This document shows, piece by piece, positions 43,324 to 50,489 of a stretch of DNA of 64,000 nucleotides. The stretch's first letter is position 1. The number at the start of each line of letters is the position of its first letter. This DNA is from Xylanibacillus composti (GTDB taxonomy: Bacteria > Bacillota > Bacilli > Paenibacillales > K13). Below the pieces are notes generated by a model that saw nothing but the letters and a program-made list of their open reading frames with translations, did not search any database and was not told the origin of the DNA. A program made the position numbers and the translations under genes. The DNA lies in assembly GCF_018403685.1 (NCBI RefSeq), contig NZ_BOVK01000051.1, positions 1-64,000 on the forward strand, given 5' to 3'.

Positions 43324-43352
43324 ATCGTAACACGGATGTTCCTGCGTGTCAA
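43324..43352 (-). promoter_or_regulatory. Promoter of the Msr-like transcription unit
   Basis: -35 TTGACA (43347-43352), exact 17-nt spacer, -10 TACGAT (43324-43329). It lies between the stop codon of the VOC gene and the leader ORF, so the ABC-F gene has its own start of transcription. Confidence 0.8.
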
Positions 43353-43381
43353 AGGCTCGCCGTCTAGTTTAGCGCTGGCGG

Positions 43382-43825
43382 TTAATCAATATCCAGCAGC
43401 TCAATGATGACGCCCAGGTCATCCACGCTGTCGACGTAAGCATATTTGTCGCCATTCTGGATCAACGGGAAGCCGAACTCTTCCAGCTTCGCAGCTGTCT
43501 CCATCATGCGGTCTTTCGCCTTGAACGCAATGTGGTGAACGCCTGGTCCATTCGTTTCCAGGAATTCCTTCCATGTAGACGGATCCTCGGTAGGCTCAAT
43601 AAATTCCAGCACCGTGTTTTCAAGGTTGAAGAACGACAGTCTGACACGTCCCTGCGTAGACTCTCCCCGGTACGTAACCGTATCGCTGCCGTCGTCATTC
43701 GCCATAATAATGGTAGGCTCCGGCACTTTGAGCAGCTCTGCAAATCGGCGGGTTGCCTTCTCGACATCACGCACGACGATCGCTACCTGACAGATTAAAG
43801 TGGTCCCAAGAATTGTGTTTGCCAT
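43382..43825 (-). CDS. VOC-family protein (methylmalonyl-CoA epimerase / glyoxalase-like)
   Basis: A 147-aa metalloprotein of the vicinal-oxygen-chelate fold with two beta-alpha-beta modules. Metal-ligand pattern: QVAIVV near residue 13 (first ligand position is Gln rather than His), VLEFIEP Glu, GVHHIAF His, and a final IIELLDI Glu. GPGVHHIAFK is typical of methylmalonyl-CoA epimerases; lactoylglutathione lyase-like or antibiotic-binding relatives are alternatives. The start is ATG 43825 with AAGGAG 7 nt upstream. No obvious partner genes. Confidence 0.78.
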   Translation of the reverse strand: MANTILGTTLICQVAIVVRDVEKATRRFAELLKVPEPTIIMANDDGSDTVTYRGESTQGRVRLSFFNLENTVLEFIEPTEDPSTWKEFLETNGPGVHHIAFKAKDRMMETAAKLEEFGFPLIQNGDKYAYVDSVDDLGVIIELLDID

Positions 43826-44063
43826 TTCCATTCTCCTTCTTCTGTTGGGTGTGACCTAATGGGGCTCAGAGAACTCAGGATAGGTCTGCCTCCACTATAC
43901 CACACCTCCCCTTGCTTACTTCAAGGTAACTAACCCCCCCAGCCGAGATGTGCCCTCCTTGCTCATTCCACCCATATCCGCTTCCCTCGCGGTTCCAAAT
44001 CTTATATACTAATCAGTGGGTTCGATAACCCGACCAACTCTGGCATGCGGGGTGTTGTCTTTC

Positions 44064-44093
44064 ATGATTCACTTCATTCGTTTGCGCAAGTAA
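44064..44093 (+). CDS. Leader peptide MIHFIRLRK of the RlmA-like gene
   Basis: A 9-codon ORF (ATG to TAA) with GGGGTG nine nt upstream, 107 nt before the methyltransferase start. It has the pattern M-x-H-x-[MI]-R-[LI]-R shared with the ErmD leader and with the leader at 43265-43291, and contains the +X+ motif Arg-Leu-Arg and an Arg-Lys end. A macrolide-dependent arrest peptide is the straightforward inference. Confidence 0.78.
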   Translation: MIHFIRLRK

Positions 44094-44200
44094 AGGATAG
44101 GTGCAGCCTGCAGCTCCGTCGTTTTTTTGTTGAGATGGCGTGAGTTTATTTGCTGTGCCTTTTTCATTTTACTTCCAAAAATGAATGAGGTGTCTTTACT
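44094..44200 (+). promoter_or_regulatory. Putative attenuator between leader peptide and RlmA-like gene
   Basis: Downstream of the leader ORF a GC-rich segment (GGTGCAGCCTGCAGCTCC, 44101-44118, able to form an imperfect hairpin) is followed by seven T residues at 44124-44130. Closer to the gene, TTCATTTT and AAAATGAA (44164-44187) can pair immediately upstream of the GAGGTG ribosome binding site. The fold is less clear than for the Msr-like leader. Confidence 0.5.
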
Positions 44201-45091
44201 ATGTTCAAAAACAACAAAGGCCAGAAGCTGGCACGTCTTCTCGCGGAACATGCCCGGCTTTTCCGCTGCCCGCTGTGTGCCCAGCCGATGAAGCTGGTTG
44301 AGGAGAAGAGCTTGGTTTGCCGCAGCAACCATTGCTTCGACTTATCCAGCAGGGGATACATCAACTTTTTGACGCAAGCGCATAAATCGAAATATGACAA
44401 GGGTCTGTTTGCCTCTCGGGAAATGCTGTTTCGGCACGGGGCGTTCGATCCATTGATTGCGCATATTGGCGCGACTTTGGCAGAAGCTGTAGGGAATGAC
44501 GGAGATCATCCGATCACGCTGCTGGATGCCGGATGCGGCGAAGGCTCGCATTTGGCCAAGCTGCAGAAAAGTATCGAGCGCCATACAGCGCGCCCGGCCT
44601 TAGGCGTTGGACTTGATATAGCCAAGGATGGCATCGTCAGGGCCGCCAAGAAATCTGCACATGCGCTATGGGGTGTTGCCGATCTTGCCAACAGTCCGTT
44701 GGCTGACAATACATTCGATATCGTGCTGAATATTCTCTCTCCTTCCAACTACACGGAGTTTCTTAGAGTGTTGAAAGATGACGGCATGATTGTGAAGGTT
44801 GTTCCGGGGAGCACGCATTTGCAGGAGCTTCGGGAACGATTTCGCAAGCAAGCTCGGAGAGAGGCTTCTTCCAATGAAGCTGTTCTCGACCACTTTGCCC
44901 GGCATGTCGGACTGTTATCCGTTAAGCGGATGAAATACAAGAGCACACTGGAAGAGGAAGCAAGAGAAGCTTTAATCCGCATGACTCCGCTTTCCTGGGA
45001 AGTGCCGCAAGAACGCATGCAGCAAGTATTGGACGAGCAGCCATTTGAAATCACGTTCGACTTCACTATTCTGCTTGGCAAGCAGCGATGA
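44201..45091 (+). CDS. 23S rRNA (guanine-N1) methyltransferase, RlmA family
   Basis: An AdoMet-dependent enzyme of the RlmA group. Gram-positive RlmA(II)/TlrB-type members methylate G748 in the macrolide-binding exit tunnel and affect tylosin or ketolide sensitivity; Gram-negative RlmA(I) acts on G745. An N-terminal zinc ribbon (FRCPLCAQPM ... LVCRSNHCFD, Cys at ~23, 26, 40, 45), then GYINFL and the Rossmann motif TLLDAGCGEG (~107). NILSPSNYTEFLRVLKDDGMIVKVVPG is family-typical. 296 aa; GAGGTG lies 8 nt before the ATG. Preceded by an RLR leader peptide, unusual for a housekeeping methylase. Confidence 0.88.
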   Translation: MFKNNKGQKLARLLAEHARLFRCPLCAQPMKLVEEKSLVCRSNHCFDLSSRGYINFLTQAHKSKYDKGLFASREMLFRHGAFDPLIAHIGATLAEAVGNDGDHPITLLDAGCGEGSHLAKLQKSIERHTARPALGVGLDIAKDGIVRAAKKSAHALWGVADLANSPLADNTFDIVLNILSPSNYTEFLRVLKDDGMIVKVVPGSTHLQELRERFRKQARREASSNEAVLDHFARHVGLLSVKRMKYKSTLEEEAREALIRMTPLSWEVPQERMQQVLDEQPFEITFDFTILLGKQR

Positions 45092-45102
45092 TGCGAACAC
45101 GC

Positions 45103-45277
45103 TAACGGAACAGACAGCCTCTATTTGCTGACATCAAAGCAATTTTTAACGGAAGCCACGGACCTGATTGCAGTAAAAGCCCAGCCTATTGCTGCAATAT
45201 CTCAATATTAGGTCTGTCGCTTCCGTTATTTTTTGTTTCCTTCCACTATGGCCGAATAACGCCTCCTCGTTCCGTTA
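45103..45277. repeat. FFRR repeat element, copy 3
   Basis: Two direct units (45103-45126, TAACGGAACAG...CTATT; 45147-45170, TAACGGAAGCC...CTGATT) are followed by two inverted ones (45203-45228, AATATTAGG...CTTCCGTTA; 45255-45277, GAATAACGCC...GTTCCGTTAG). It lies between the convergent ends of the RlmA-like gene and a small membrane-protein operon. Confidence 0.78.
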
Positions 45278-45307
45278 GACATCATAGACCGAAGCCATTC
45301 TCGCCTG

Positions 45308-45745
45308 CTACCGCTGAAGCACACCCTTCAGTACCTGAGCGACCAGGCCAGTGATGACCCCTGCCGCCGCACCGGTAAACAAGCTGCTGAAGAATGCGAA
45401 TAGCCGGGTGATGACGGCGTTAGCGGTCGGGGAAAGATCGGATAAATTCCCTCCTAGCTCAGGCGGTGTCGGAAAAGCGTTGTGCCAGAGCAGCTGATGG
45501 GTGATGCCAAGCAGCACACCGTAAATGATCCCGACAGCAAGCAGCGACTGGAATGGCCGGGGAGTCCTCGCCCGAAGCGCCACAGCAACCCAAATGACCG
45601 GGGGCACAAAAACGAGCAGCATGTTCGCTAAGCTGCCTGGCTCCACCCAGTGCAAATCATGCGCGATCACCCTGGGCACGCCTAACAATGCCAGCAGTAA
45701 CAAGTTGACGAACGACAGCTGGCTATTGCGCTGCCGATTTGCCAT
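45308..45745 (-). CDS. Small membrane protein, 145 aa, unknown
   Basis: I do not recognise a family. Four hydrophobic segments are seen (FVNLLLLALLGVPRVIA; LLVFVPPVIWVAVAL; LLAVGIIYGVLLGIT; LFTGAAAGVITGLVA). The ATG lies inside the end of the preceding gene (23-nt overlap) with AGGAGG about 9 nt upstream, so the two are translationally coupled and probably form a complex or share a function. Confidence 0.75.
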   Translation of the reverse strand: MANRQRNSQLSFVNLLLLALLGVPRVIAHDLHWVEPGSLANMLLVFVPPVIWVAVALRARTPRPFQSLLAVGIIYGVLLGITHQLLWHNAFPTPPELGGNLSDLSPTANAVITRLFAFFSSLFTGAAAGVITGLVAQVLKGVLQR

Positions 45746-46148
45746 AAACGCTTGCCTCCTGCTTCACTCTGAGCTGTTTCCAGGCGCGCAGCGTTGTTTG
45801 CACGGAGAGCACGAACAAGACTAGCGCGATCACCGGATGGGCGGCGCCTGCCACAGCCACGTTAGCGGTGAAATACTGGACAAAAATCAGCAGCAAGAGC
45901 CCCGTGCTCTCCATACGCATGGAAATGGGGAGCCGACCGGTAAACGAAAAGATCAGCATCAGTAACGGAATGACTTCGAACATATGCACAAACAGGGTAT
46001 GCGTCCGCCAATGTCCCGGGTCCATGAACAAGGCCATGCCGGCGAGATACGTTTGGATCAATATGCATGCGATCAGACCGCATGCCAAGCTGAAATACAG
46101 CGCCCGCGAAACTTGATTCAGTTTGGTAATGGAACGTTCTTTGCTCAT
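45723..46148 (-). CDS. Small membrane protein, DUF6220-like, 141 aa
   Basis: Four transmembrane helices with conserved-looking HTLFVHMFEVIPLLMLIF in the second and a His-containing loop (DPGHWRTHT). The layout resembles the DUF6220 family, function unknown. GAGGAGG precedes the ATG. It is first of a two-gene operon and divergent from the two-component system, which could regulate it. Confidence 0.7.
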   Translation of the reverse strand: MSKERSITKLNQVSRALYFSLACGLIACILIQTYLAGMALFMDPGHWRTHTLFVHMFEVIPLLMLIFSFTGRLPISMRMESTGLLLLIFVQYFTANVAVAGAAHPVIALVLFVLSVQTTLRAWKQLRVKQEASVYGKSAAQ

Positions 46149-46417
46149 TGTTTTTTGTCCTCCTCGGAAATATGCACGCCATCATCGCCAGACCGTAACG
46201 GTATCCCTGGCCATCTTGGACGGCGCCATGATCATGCTTATAAGATACCTGGCACATGTTGTGATCTTGTGACGATCTGTTGCGGATTTCATGAAATTCC
46301 CGCCCGACCATGGTATTGCGTCCCCGGATAGGGTATATATGAATTAACCGACGAAAGTGAGTCTATTCCATCATGTCAAGAAAAACATAGATCAGCCAGA
46401 AGGAAGAGGTGGAAAGG

Positions 46418-47104
46418 ATGGCGCAAACGCTGCTGTTAGTCGATGACGAGGAGAAAGTGCTGGAATTCATGGCGCCCTTCTTGCAGCAGGAAGGCTTCCA
46501 TATCCGCACGGCGCGAACAGGCGCGGAGGCTATACGCATTGCGAGAGAGGCGCGGCCGTCGCTGGTCGTCTTGGATTGGATGCTGCCAGAGAAGAACGGG
46601 ATTGAGGTATGCAGGGAGCTGCAGCAAATGGGACGCATGGGCATCATCATGGTCACCGCCCGCACAGAAGAAACGGATAAAATTATCGGCCTCGAGGTAG
46701 GAGCAGACGATTATATCACCAAGCCGTTTTCTTTGCGGGAGCTTGTCGCGCGGATACGCTCGGTACTGCGCAGAGTGGACGAGCAGGAGCCGGAAGCACA
46801 GATGCTCGAACGGGGCGAGCTAACGATATCGGAGGCTCACTGTCAGGTATGGAAGCGAGGCAAGGAAGTGCAGCTGACCCCTACGGAGTTCAAGCTTCTG
46901 CTCACGCTTGCTGCGAGACCGGGCATCGTCTACAGCCGCTTGCAGCTTCTTCAAATGGCGCTCGAAGATGATTTCCTGAACGATGAGCGTACTGTAGATG
47001 CGCACATCAGCCGCCTTCGCAAGAAAATCGAGGATGATCCGGCGAAGCCTGTATATGTGCAAACGGCCTACGGCTTCGGCTATCGGTTCGGAGACAAGGG
47101 ATGA
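46418..47104 (+). CDS. OmpR-family response regulator
   Basis: A DNA-binding response regulator (228 aa). Receiver domain with acidic pair DDEE near the N-terminus, phospho-acceptor Asp in LVVLDWMLP (~52), Thr in MVTART and Lys in YITKPFS. C-terminal winged helix with TPTEFKLLLTLAARPG and RTVDAHISRLRKKIEDDP. The start is ATG 46418 with GAGG 9 nt upstream; the earlier GTG overlaps the site. It overlaps its histidine kinase by 4 nt (ATGA). Confidence 0.95.
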   Translation: MAQTLLLVDDEEKVLEFMAPFLQQEGFHIRTARTGAEAIRIAREARPSLVVLDWMLPEKNGIEVCRELQQMGRMGIIMVTARTEETDKIIGLEVGADDYITKPFSLRELVARIRSVLRRVDEQEPEAQMLERGELTISEAHCQVWKRGKEVQLTPTEFKLLLTLAARPGIVYSRLQLLQMALEDDFLNDERTVDAHISRLRKKIEDDPAKPVYVQTAYGFGYRFGDKG

Positions 47105-48492
47105 GTGTCCGTCGCAAGCTGTTTCTGGCGATATCCGCCTTAATCATTGTGATGGGCATCGTGCACACCCTCATTCTGCTGTCCGCCGTTGGAGGCATGC
47201 TGCACGTGTTCCTGGTTTCGGATCGGCACGAGGAGCTCCAAGCCGTCTCCGAGGTTCTGGAAGCCTATTACGAACAAAACGGCCAATCCTGGATCGGCGT
47301 CCGGGAAGCGGCTGACGAATGGGCGAACGCCAATCCCCGGCAGGATACGCAGCTGCTCCTGCTTGATCCCGAGCGCGATACGCTGCTTTATTCTTACGGG
47401 AATGCAAGCAAGGAAATAATTCGCAAGCTGGGCATACGTCATGAACTGAACGTGAATGGCAGTTCGGCAGCCATTCTGTACTATATCGATCTGGAGGTAT
47501 TGAATCAGGCCAAGCTTAGATATGGCTTGACCAGCTCCATCTCTGCCCTTCTGGTAGCGAGCACAGTCATCTCCACCCTGCTCTCCATGCTCGTTGTCTA
47601 TGTGTTGACCAGACGGCTGACGGCTCCCCTGAACAGGCTTGTCCCGGCTATCGACCGCTTGGGCCGGGGCGAATGGGGCGTACAGACGGATGTCAGCAGC
47701 AAGGACGAGCTGGGACGGCTGGCCCAGGCATTCAACGCCATGTCGGCTCAGCTGCGGCGCAATGAGGAGCTGCGGCGCAATCTGGTCGCCGATGTTGCGC
47801 ACGAGCTGCGAACGCCGGTGACGATCATTCAAGGGAAGCTGGAGCTCATCCAGCATAGCGGCAAGCCAGCCGATCCCGAAAGCTTGCTGCCGATACAGGA
47901 CGAGCTGATCCGATTGACACGGCTTATCGACGATCTGCATTTGCTGTCGCGAGCCGAGGCCAAGCAGCTGTCCGTCGAACGCAAAGCAGTGAACGCGATC
48001 GTCTTGCTTGAGCAAGTGATCGAGCGCGTATCGCTCGATGCCGGGAACAAACAGCAGCACATCTGTCGGAACCTGCCTGCGGAAGCAATCGTCATCCCGC
48101 TTGATCCTCATCGCATGACGCAGGTGTTCCTGAATCTGCTCCTGAATGCTGTGCGCTATACGCCGGAAGGCGGCACGATTACAGTATCCGCCAAGCGCGA
48201 AGCCGCTGCTCTCCATAAGTTGGACAGAAGCGATGTCCACGTTCTTAGCGTGACGATATCCGATACAGGCTCAGGGATAGCACCCGATCAGCTGCCTCAT
48301 CTATTCAATCGCTTCTATCGCACAGACGAAGCACGTTCGCGACACACCGGCGGCACGGGGCTTGGGCTCGCCATCGCCCAAGAACTTGTCCTGGCGCACG
48401 GCGGCTCCATCGATGTCGAGAGTGTGCTAGGCGAAGGCACAAGCTTTGTCGTGCGATTGCCTCTGAACCCGAATGACTCTGCCTTGGTTTGA
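47101..48492 (+). CDS. Sensor histidine kinase
   Basis: A membrane sensor (463 aa): helix 1 at ~8-35, an extracellular region of ~110 residues, helix 2 at ~150-175, a HAMP domain (RRLTAPLNRLVPAIDRLGRGEW), phospho-accepting His in VADVAHELRTPVTIIQ (~240) and ATPase boxes NLLLNAVRYTPEGG, DTGSGIAPDQLP and GGTGLGLAIAQELV. Partner of the response regulator by 4-nt overlap. The stimulus is unknown; the divergent membrane-protein operon is a candidate target. Confidence 0.95.
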   Translation: MSVRRKLFLAISALIIVMGIVHTLILLSAVGGMLHVFLVSDRHEELQAVSEVLEAYYEQNGQSWIGVREAADEWANANPRQDTQLLLLDPERDTLLYSYGNASKEIIRKLGIRHELNVNGSSAAILYYIDLEVLNQAKLRYGLTSSISALLVASTVISTLLSMLVVYVLTRRLTAPLNRLVPAIDRLGRGEWGVQTDVSSKDELGRLAQAFNAMSAQLRRNEELRRNLVADVAHELRTPVTIIQGKLELIQHSGKPADPESLLPIQDELIRLTRLIDDLHLLSRAEAKQLSVERKAVNAIVLLEQVIERVSLDAGNKQQHICRNLPAEAIVIPLDPHRMTQVFLNLLLNAVRYTPEGGTITVSAKREAAALHKLDRSDVHVLSVTISDTGSGIAPDQLPHLFNRFYRTDEARSRHTGGTGLGLAIAQELVLAHGGSIDVESVLGEGTSFVVRLPLNPNDSALV

Positions 48493-48505
48493 CATGCCTC
48501 GCCTT

Positions 48506-48532
48506 AGCCGTCCTGGTATGGGACGGCTTTTG
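48506..48532 (+). terminator. Terminator of the two-component operon
   Basis: Stem AGCCGTCC / GGGACGGCT with a TGGTAT loop, followed by TTTTG. Confidence 0.8.
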
Positions 48533-48580
48533 CATGCCAGGAAACTTTAATATATGGGGAAAAAGCTTTAAATTGCCAAG

Positions 48581-48609
48581 TTGTCATGTATGCGCTTACA
48601 TATTACAAT
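48581..48609 (+). promoter_or_regulatory. Xylanase promoter with a cre-like site in the spacer
   Basis: -35 TTGTCA (48581-48586) and -10 TACAAT (48604-48609) with a 17-nt spacer. The spacer starts with TGTATGCGCTTACA (48587-48600), which fits the cre consensus TGWAANCGNTNWCA with one mismatch. CcpA bound there would directly cover the promoter, predicting catabolite repression. Confidence 0.72.
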
Positions 48610-48745
48610 TTCCCTAAGAAGGGAGGTGAGAGTAGGTGTTTGCGGAGATGGACACGGGATAACCTGTGTGACTTCCAAGTGAAACATCAGACAAGTAAAC
48701 AAGCAAGGAAAGTTGTATGAAATCCAAAAAAACAGGAGGTAGATG

Positions 48746-49378
48746 ATGTTGAAGTTTAAGAAAAGAATAGTAGCGTCGGTGCTGGCGGCTACCATGAGTA
48801 TTGGCTTGTTTGCCGCGAGCGCAACTGCGAACACGCATTGGCAATATTGGACCGATGGCGGCGGGACGGTCAATGCTACGAACGGCTCCGGCGGCAATTA
48901 CAGTGTTGAATGGCGCAATACCGGGAATTTTGTTGTTGGCAAAGGCTGGGCTACCGGATCTCCCAACAGAACCATCAACTACAATGCCGGGATTTGGCAG
49001 CCGTCCGGCAACGGTTATTTGACGCTTTACGGTTGGACAAGAAACTCCCTCATCGAATACTACGTTGTGGACAACTGGGGTTCGTACAGACCTACCGGAA
49101 CGCATAGAGGCACCGTGTACAGCGACGGGGGCACATACGACATCTATACGACGATGCGCTACAACGCTCCTTCCATAGACGGCACACAAACGTTCCAGCA
49201 GTTCTGGAGTGTTCGACAATCCAAGAGACCGACCGGCAACAATGTCTCGATTACGTTCAGCAACCACGTCAATGCATGGCGCAACGCGGGCATGCACTTG
49301 GGCAGCAGCTGGTCTTACCAGGTATTGGCGACCGAAGGTTATCAAAGCAGCGGGCGCTCCAACGTAACAGTGTGGTAA
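48746..49378 (+). CDS. xynA: Secreted GH11 endo-1,4-beta-xylanase
   Basis: An extracellular enzyme cutting xylan backbones. It has a Sec signal peptide ([24 protein letters not shown]) cleaved near residue 28, then a ~182-residue jelly-roll mature domain. The nucleophile Glu is in [12 protein letters not shown] and the acid/base Glu in [27 protein letters not shown] is also family-typical. The start is probably the second of two adjacent ATGs (48746), with GGAGG 6-7 nt upstream. It has its own promoter. The 130-nt leader contains two possible mini-ORFs. Confidence 0.96.
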   Translation: MLKFKKRIVASVLAATMSIGLFAASATANTHWQYWTDGGGTVNATNGSGGNYSVEWRNTGNFVVGKGWATGSPNRTINYNAGIWQPSGNGYLTLYGWTRNSLIEYYVVDNWGSYRPTGTHRGTVYSDGGTYDIYTTMRYNAPSIDGTQTFQQFWSVRQSKRPTGNNVSITFSNHVNAWRNAGMHLGSSWSYQVLATEGYQSSGRSNVTVW

Positions 49379-49459
49379 GCGTCCCCTTGCAAGCTGCACA
49401 ACTGACGGGCGTCTGGCGTGACGCGATGCTGGACAAGACTTTCGCCATAGGATAGTGCC

Positions 49460-49489
49460 AAGGCTGCCGGATTTACCGCCGGCGGCCTT
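49460..49489 (+). terminator. Terminator-like hairpin after xynA
   Basis: Stem AAGGCTGCCGG / CCGGCGGCCTT (one G-U pair), loop of 8 nt; only a short, interrupted T-tract follows. Confidence 0.5.
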
Positions 49490-49563
49490 ATGTGCTTTGA
49501 ATATGAATTGCCCGCCTGCCTGCGGGCTAAAACTTTTCTATTCGTACAAAAGGAGACCAACCC

Positions 49564-50409
49564 ATGAGAAAGCTATTAATTTTCTTGTTAATAGCCACAA
49601 CCGTTGTAGTCAGCGCTTGTTCGCAGCAAACGCCTGCAACAACTACGAGCGATCACTTTGTATTCGTCGAGGGCGGGACTTTCAAGAACACGAAGTCCAA
49701 CTATCACGGAGAAGATATCACCATTTCCGACTTTTACATCGGCAAATATGAAGTAACGCAGAAAGAATGGATCGAGGTCATGGGGAGCAATCCCTCCACC
49801 TTTCAAGGCGACAATTTGCCTGTAGAAATGGTAACCTGGTATGACGCTATCGAGTACTGCAATCAGAGGAGCATCAAGGAGGGCTTAGAACCGTATTACC
49901 ATATTGACAAAGACACACAAGATCCGAATAACCTGAGTGAACACGATCATATAAAGTGGACGGTAACGATCAATGAAGGAGCCAACGGCTACCGATTGCC
50001 GACAGAAGCAGAGTGGGAATACGCCGCAAGCGGAGGCCAATTGAGCAAGCGGTACACGTACAGCGGGGGCAATAAGGCTGATGATGTAGCCTGGTATTGG
50101 AGAAATGCCGGGGACGACTATTTAAAGGGGGACTGGAGCTGGCCGCTCTTAGAAAACAATAACAATAAGACCAACGCAGTCGGTGGTAAAAAGCCGAATG
50201 AGTTGGGCCTATACGATATGTCAGGCAATGTTAGGGAATGGTGCTGGGATTGGTACGAAGACTCAGATTTCAGCAGCGGTTACTTCCGGGTTGTAAAAGG
50301 CGGCGGCTGGATCGGCGATGTGAGCAACACCGAATTGTCGTTCCGAGGCAAATTTGAAGCAAGCGGCTTCGGTCCTGACCAAGGATTTCGAGTGATCCGC
50401 GGTGAATAA
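49564..50409 (+). CDS. SUMF1/formylglycine-generating-enzyme-domain lipoprotein
   Basis: A secreted, lipid-anchored protein (281 aa) with lipobox VVSAC (Cys 19). Residues ~35-280 are an SUMF1-type domain: FVEGGTF, YEVTQKEWIEVMG, GYRLPTEAEWEYAASGG, GLYDMSGNVREWCWDWY, RVVKGGGW and a final GPDQGFRVIRG. The two active-site Cys of true formylglycine-generating enzymes, between the GGSW-type motif and GFR, are absent, so it is probably a binding or structural protein, not a sulfatase activator. AAAGGAG precedes the ATG. Monocistronic. Confidence 0.85.
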   Translation: MRKLLIFLLIATTVVVSACSQQTPATTTSDHFVFVEGGTFKNTKSNYHGEDITISDFYIGKYEVTQKEWIEVMGSNPSTFQGDNLPVEMVTWYDAIEYCNQRSIKEGLEPYYHIDKDTQDPNNLSEHDHIKWTVTINEGANGYRLPTEAEWEYAASGGQLSKRYTYSGGNKADDVAWYWRNAGDDYLKGDWSWPLLENNNNKTNAVGGKKPNELGLYDMSGNVREWCWDWYEDSDFSSGYFRVVKGGGWIGDVSNTELSFRGKFEASGFGPDQGFRVIRGE

Positions 50410-50456
50410 GCGGAAACGGGCATCCCCTAATTAAACTGACGGCTGCTTATGTCTAA

Positions 50457-50486
50457 GCGCCTTCCGGGCAAACGGAAGGCGCTTTT
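50457..50486 (+). terminator. Rho-independent terminator
   Basis: Perfect 10-bp stem GCGCCTTCCG / CGGAAGGCGC, 6-nt loop, then TTTT. It ends the lipoprotein gene; the convergent cadA-like gene stops just beyond it. Confidence 0.88.
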
Positions 50487-50489
50487 CGC

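Noticed and set aside
49564-50409. Active formylglycine-generating enzyme / sulfatase maturation system
   Set aside because: Catalytic cysteines are absent and no sulfatase gene is present in the window.
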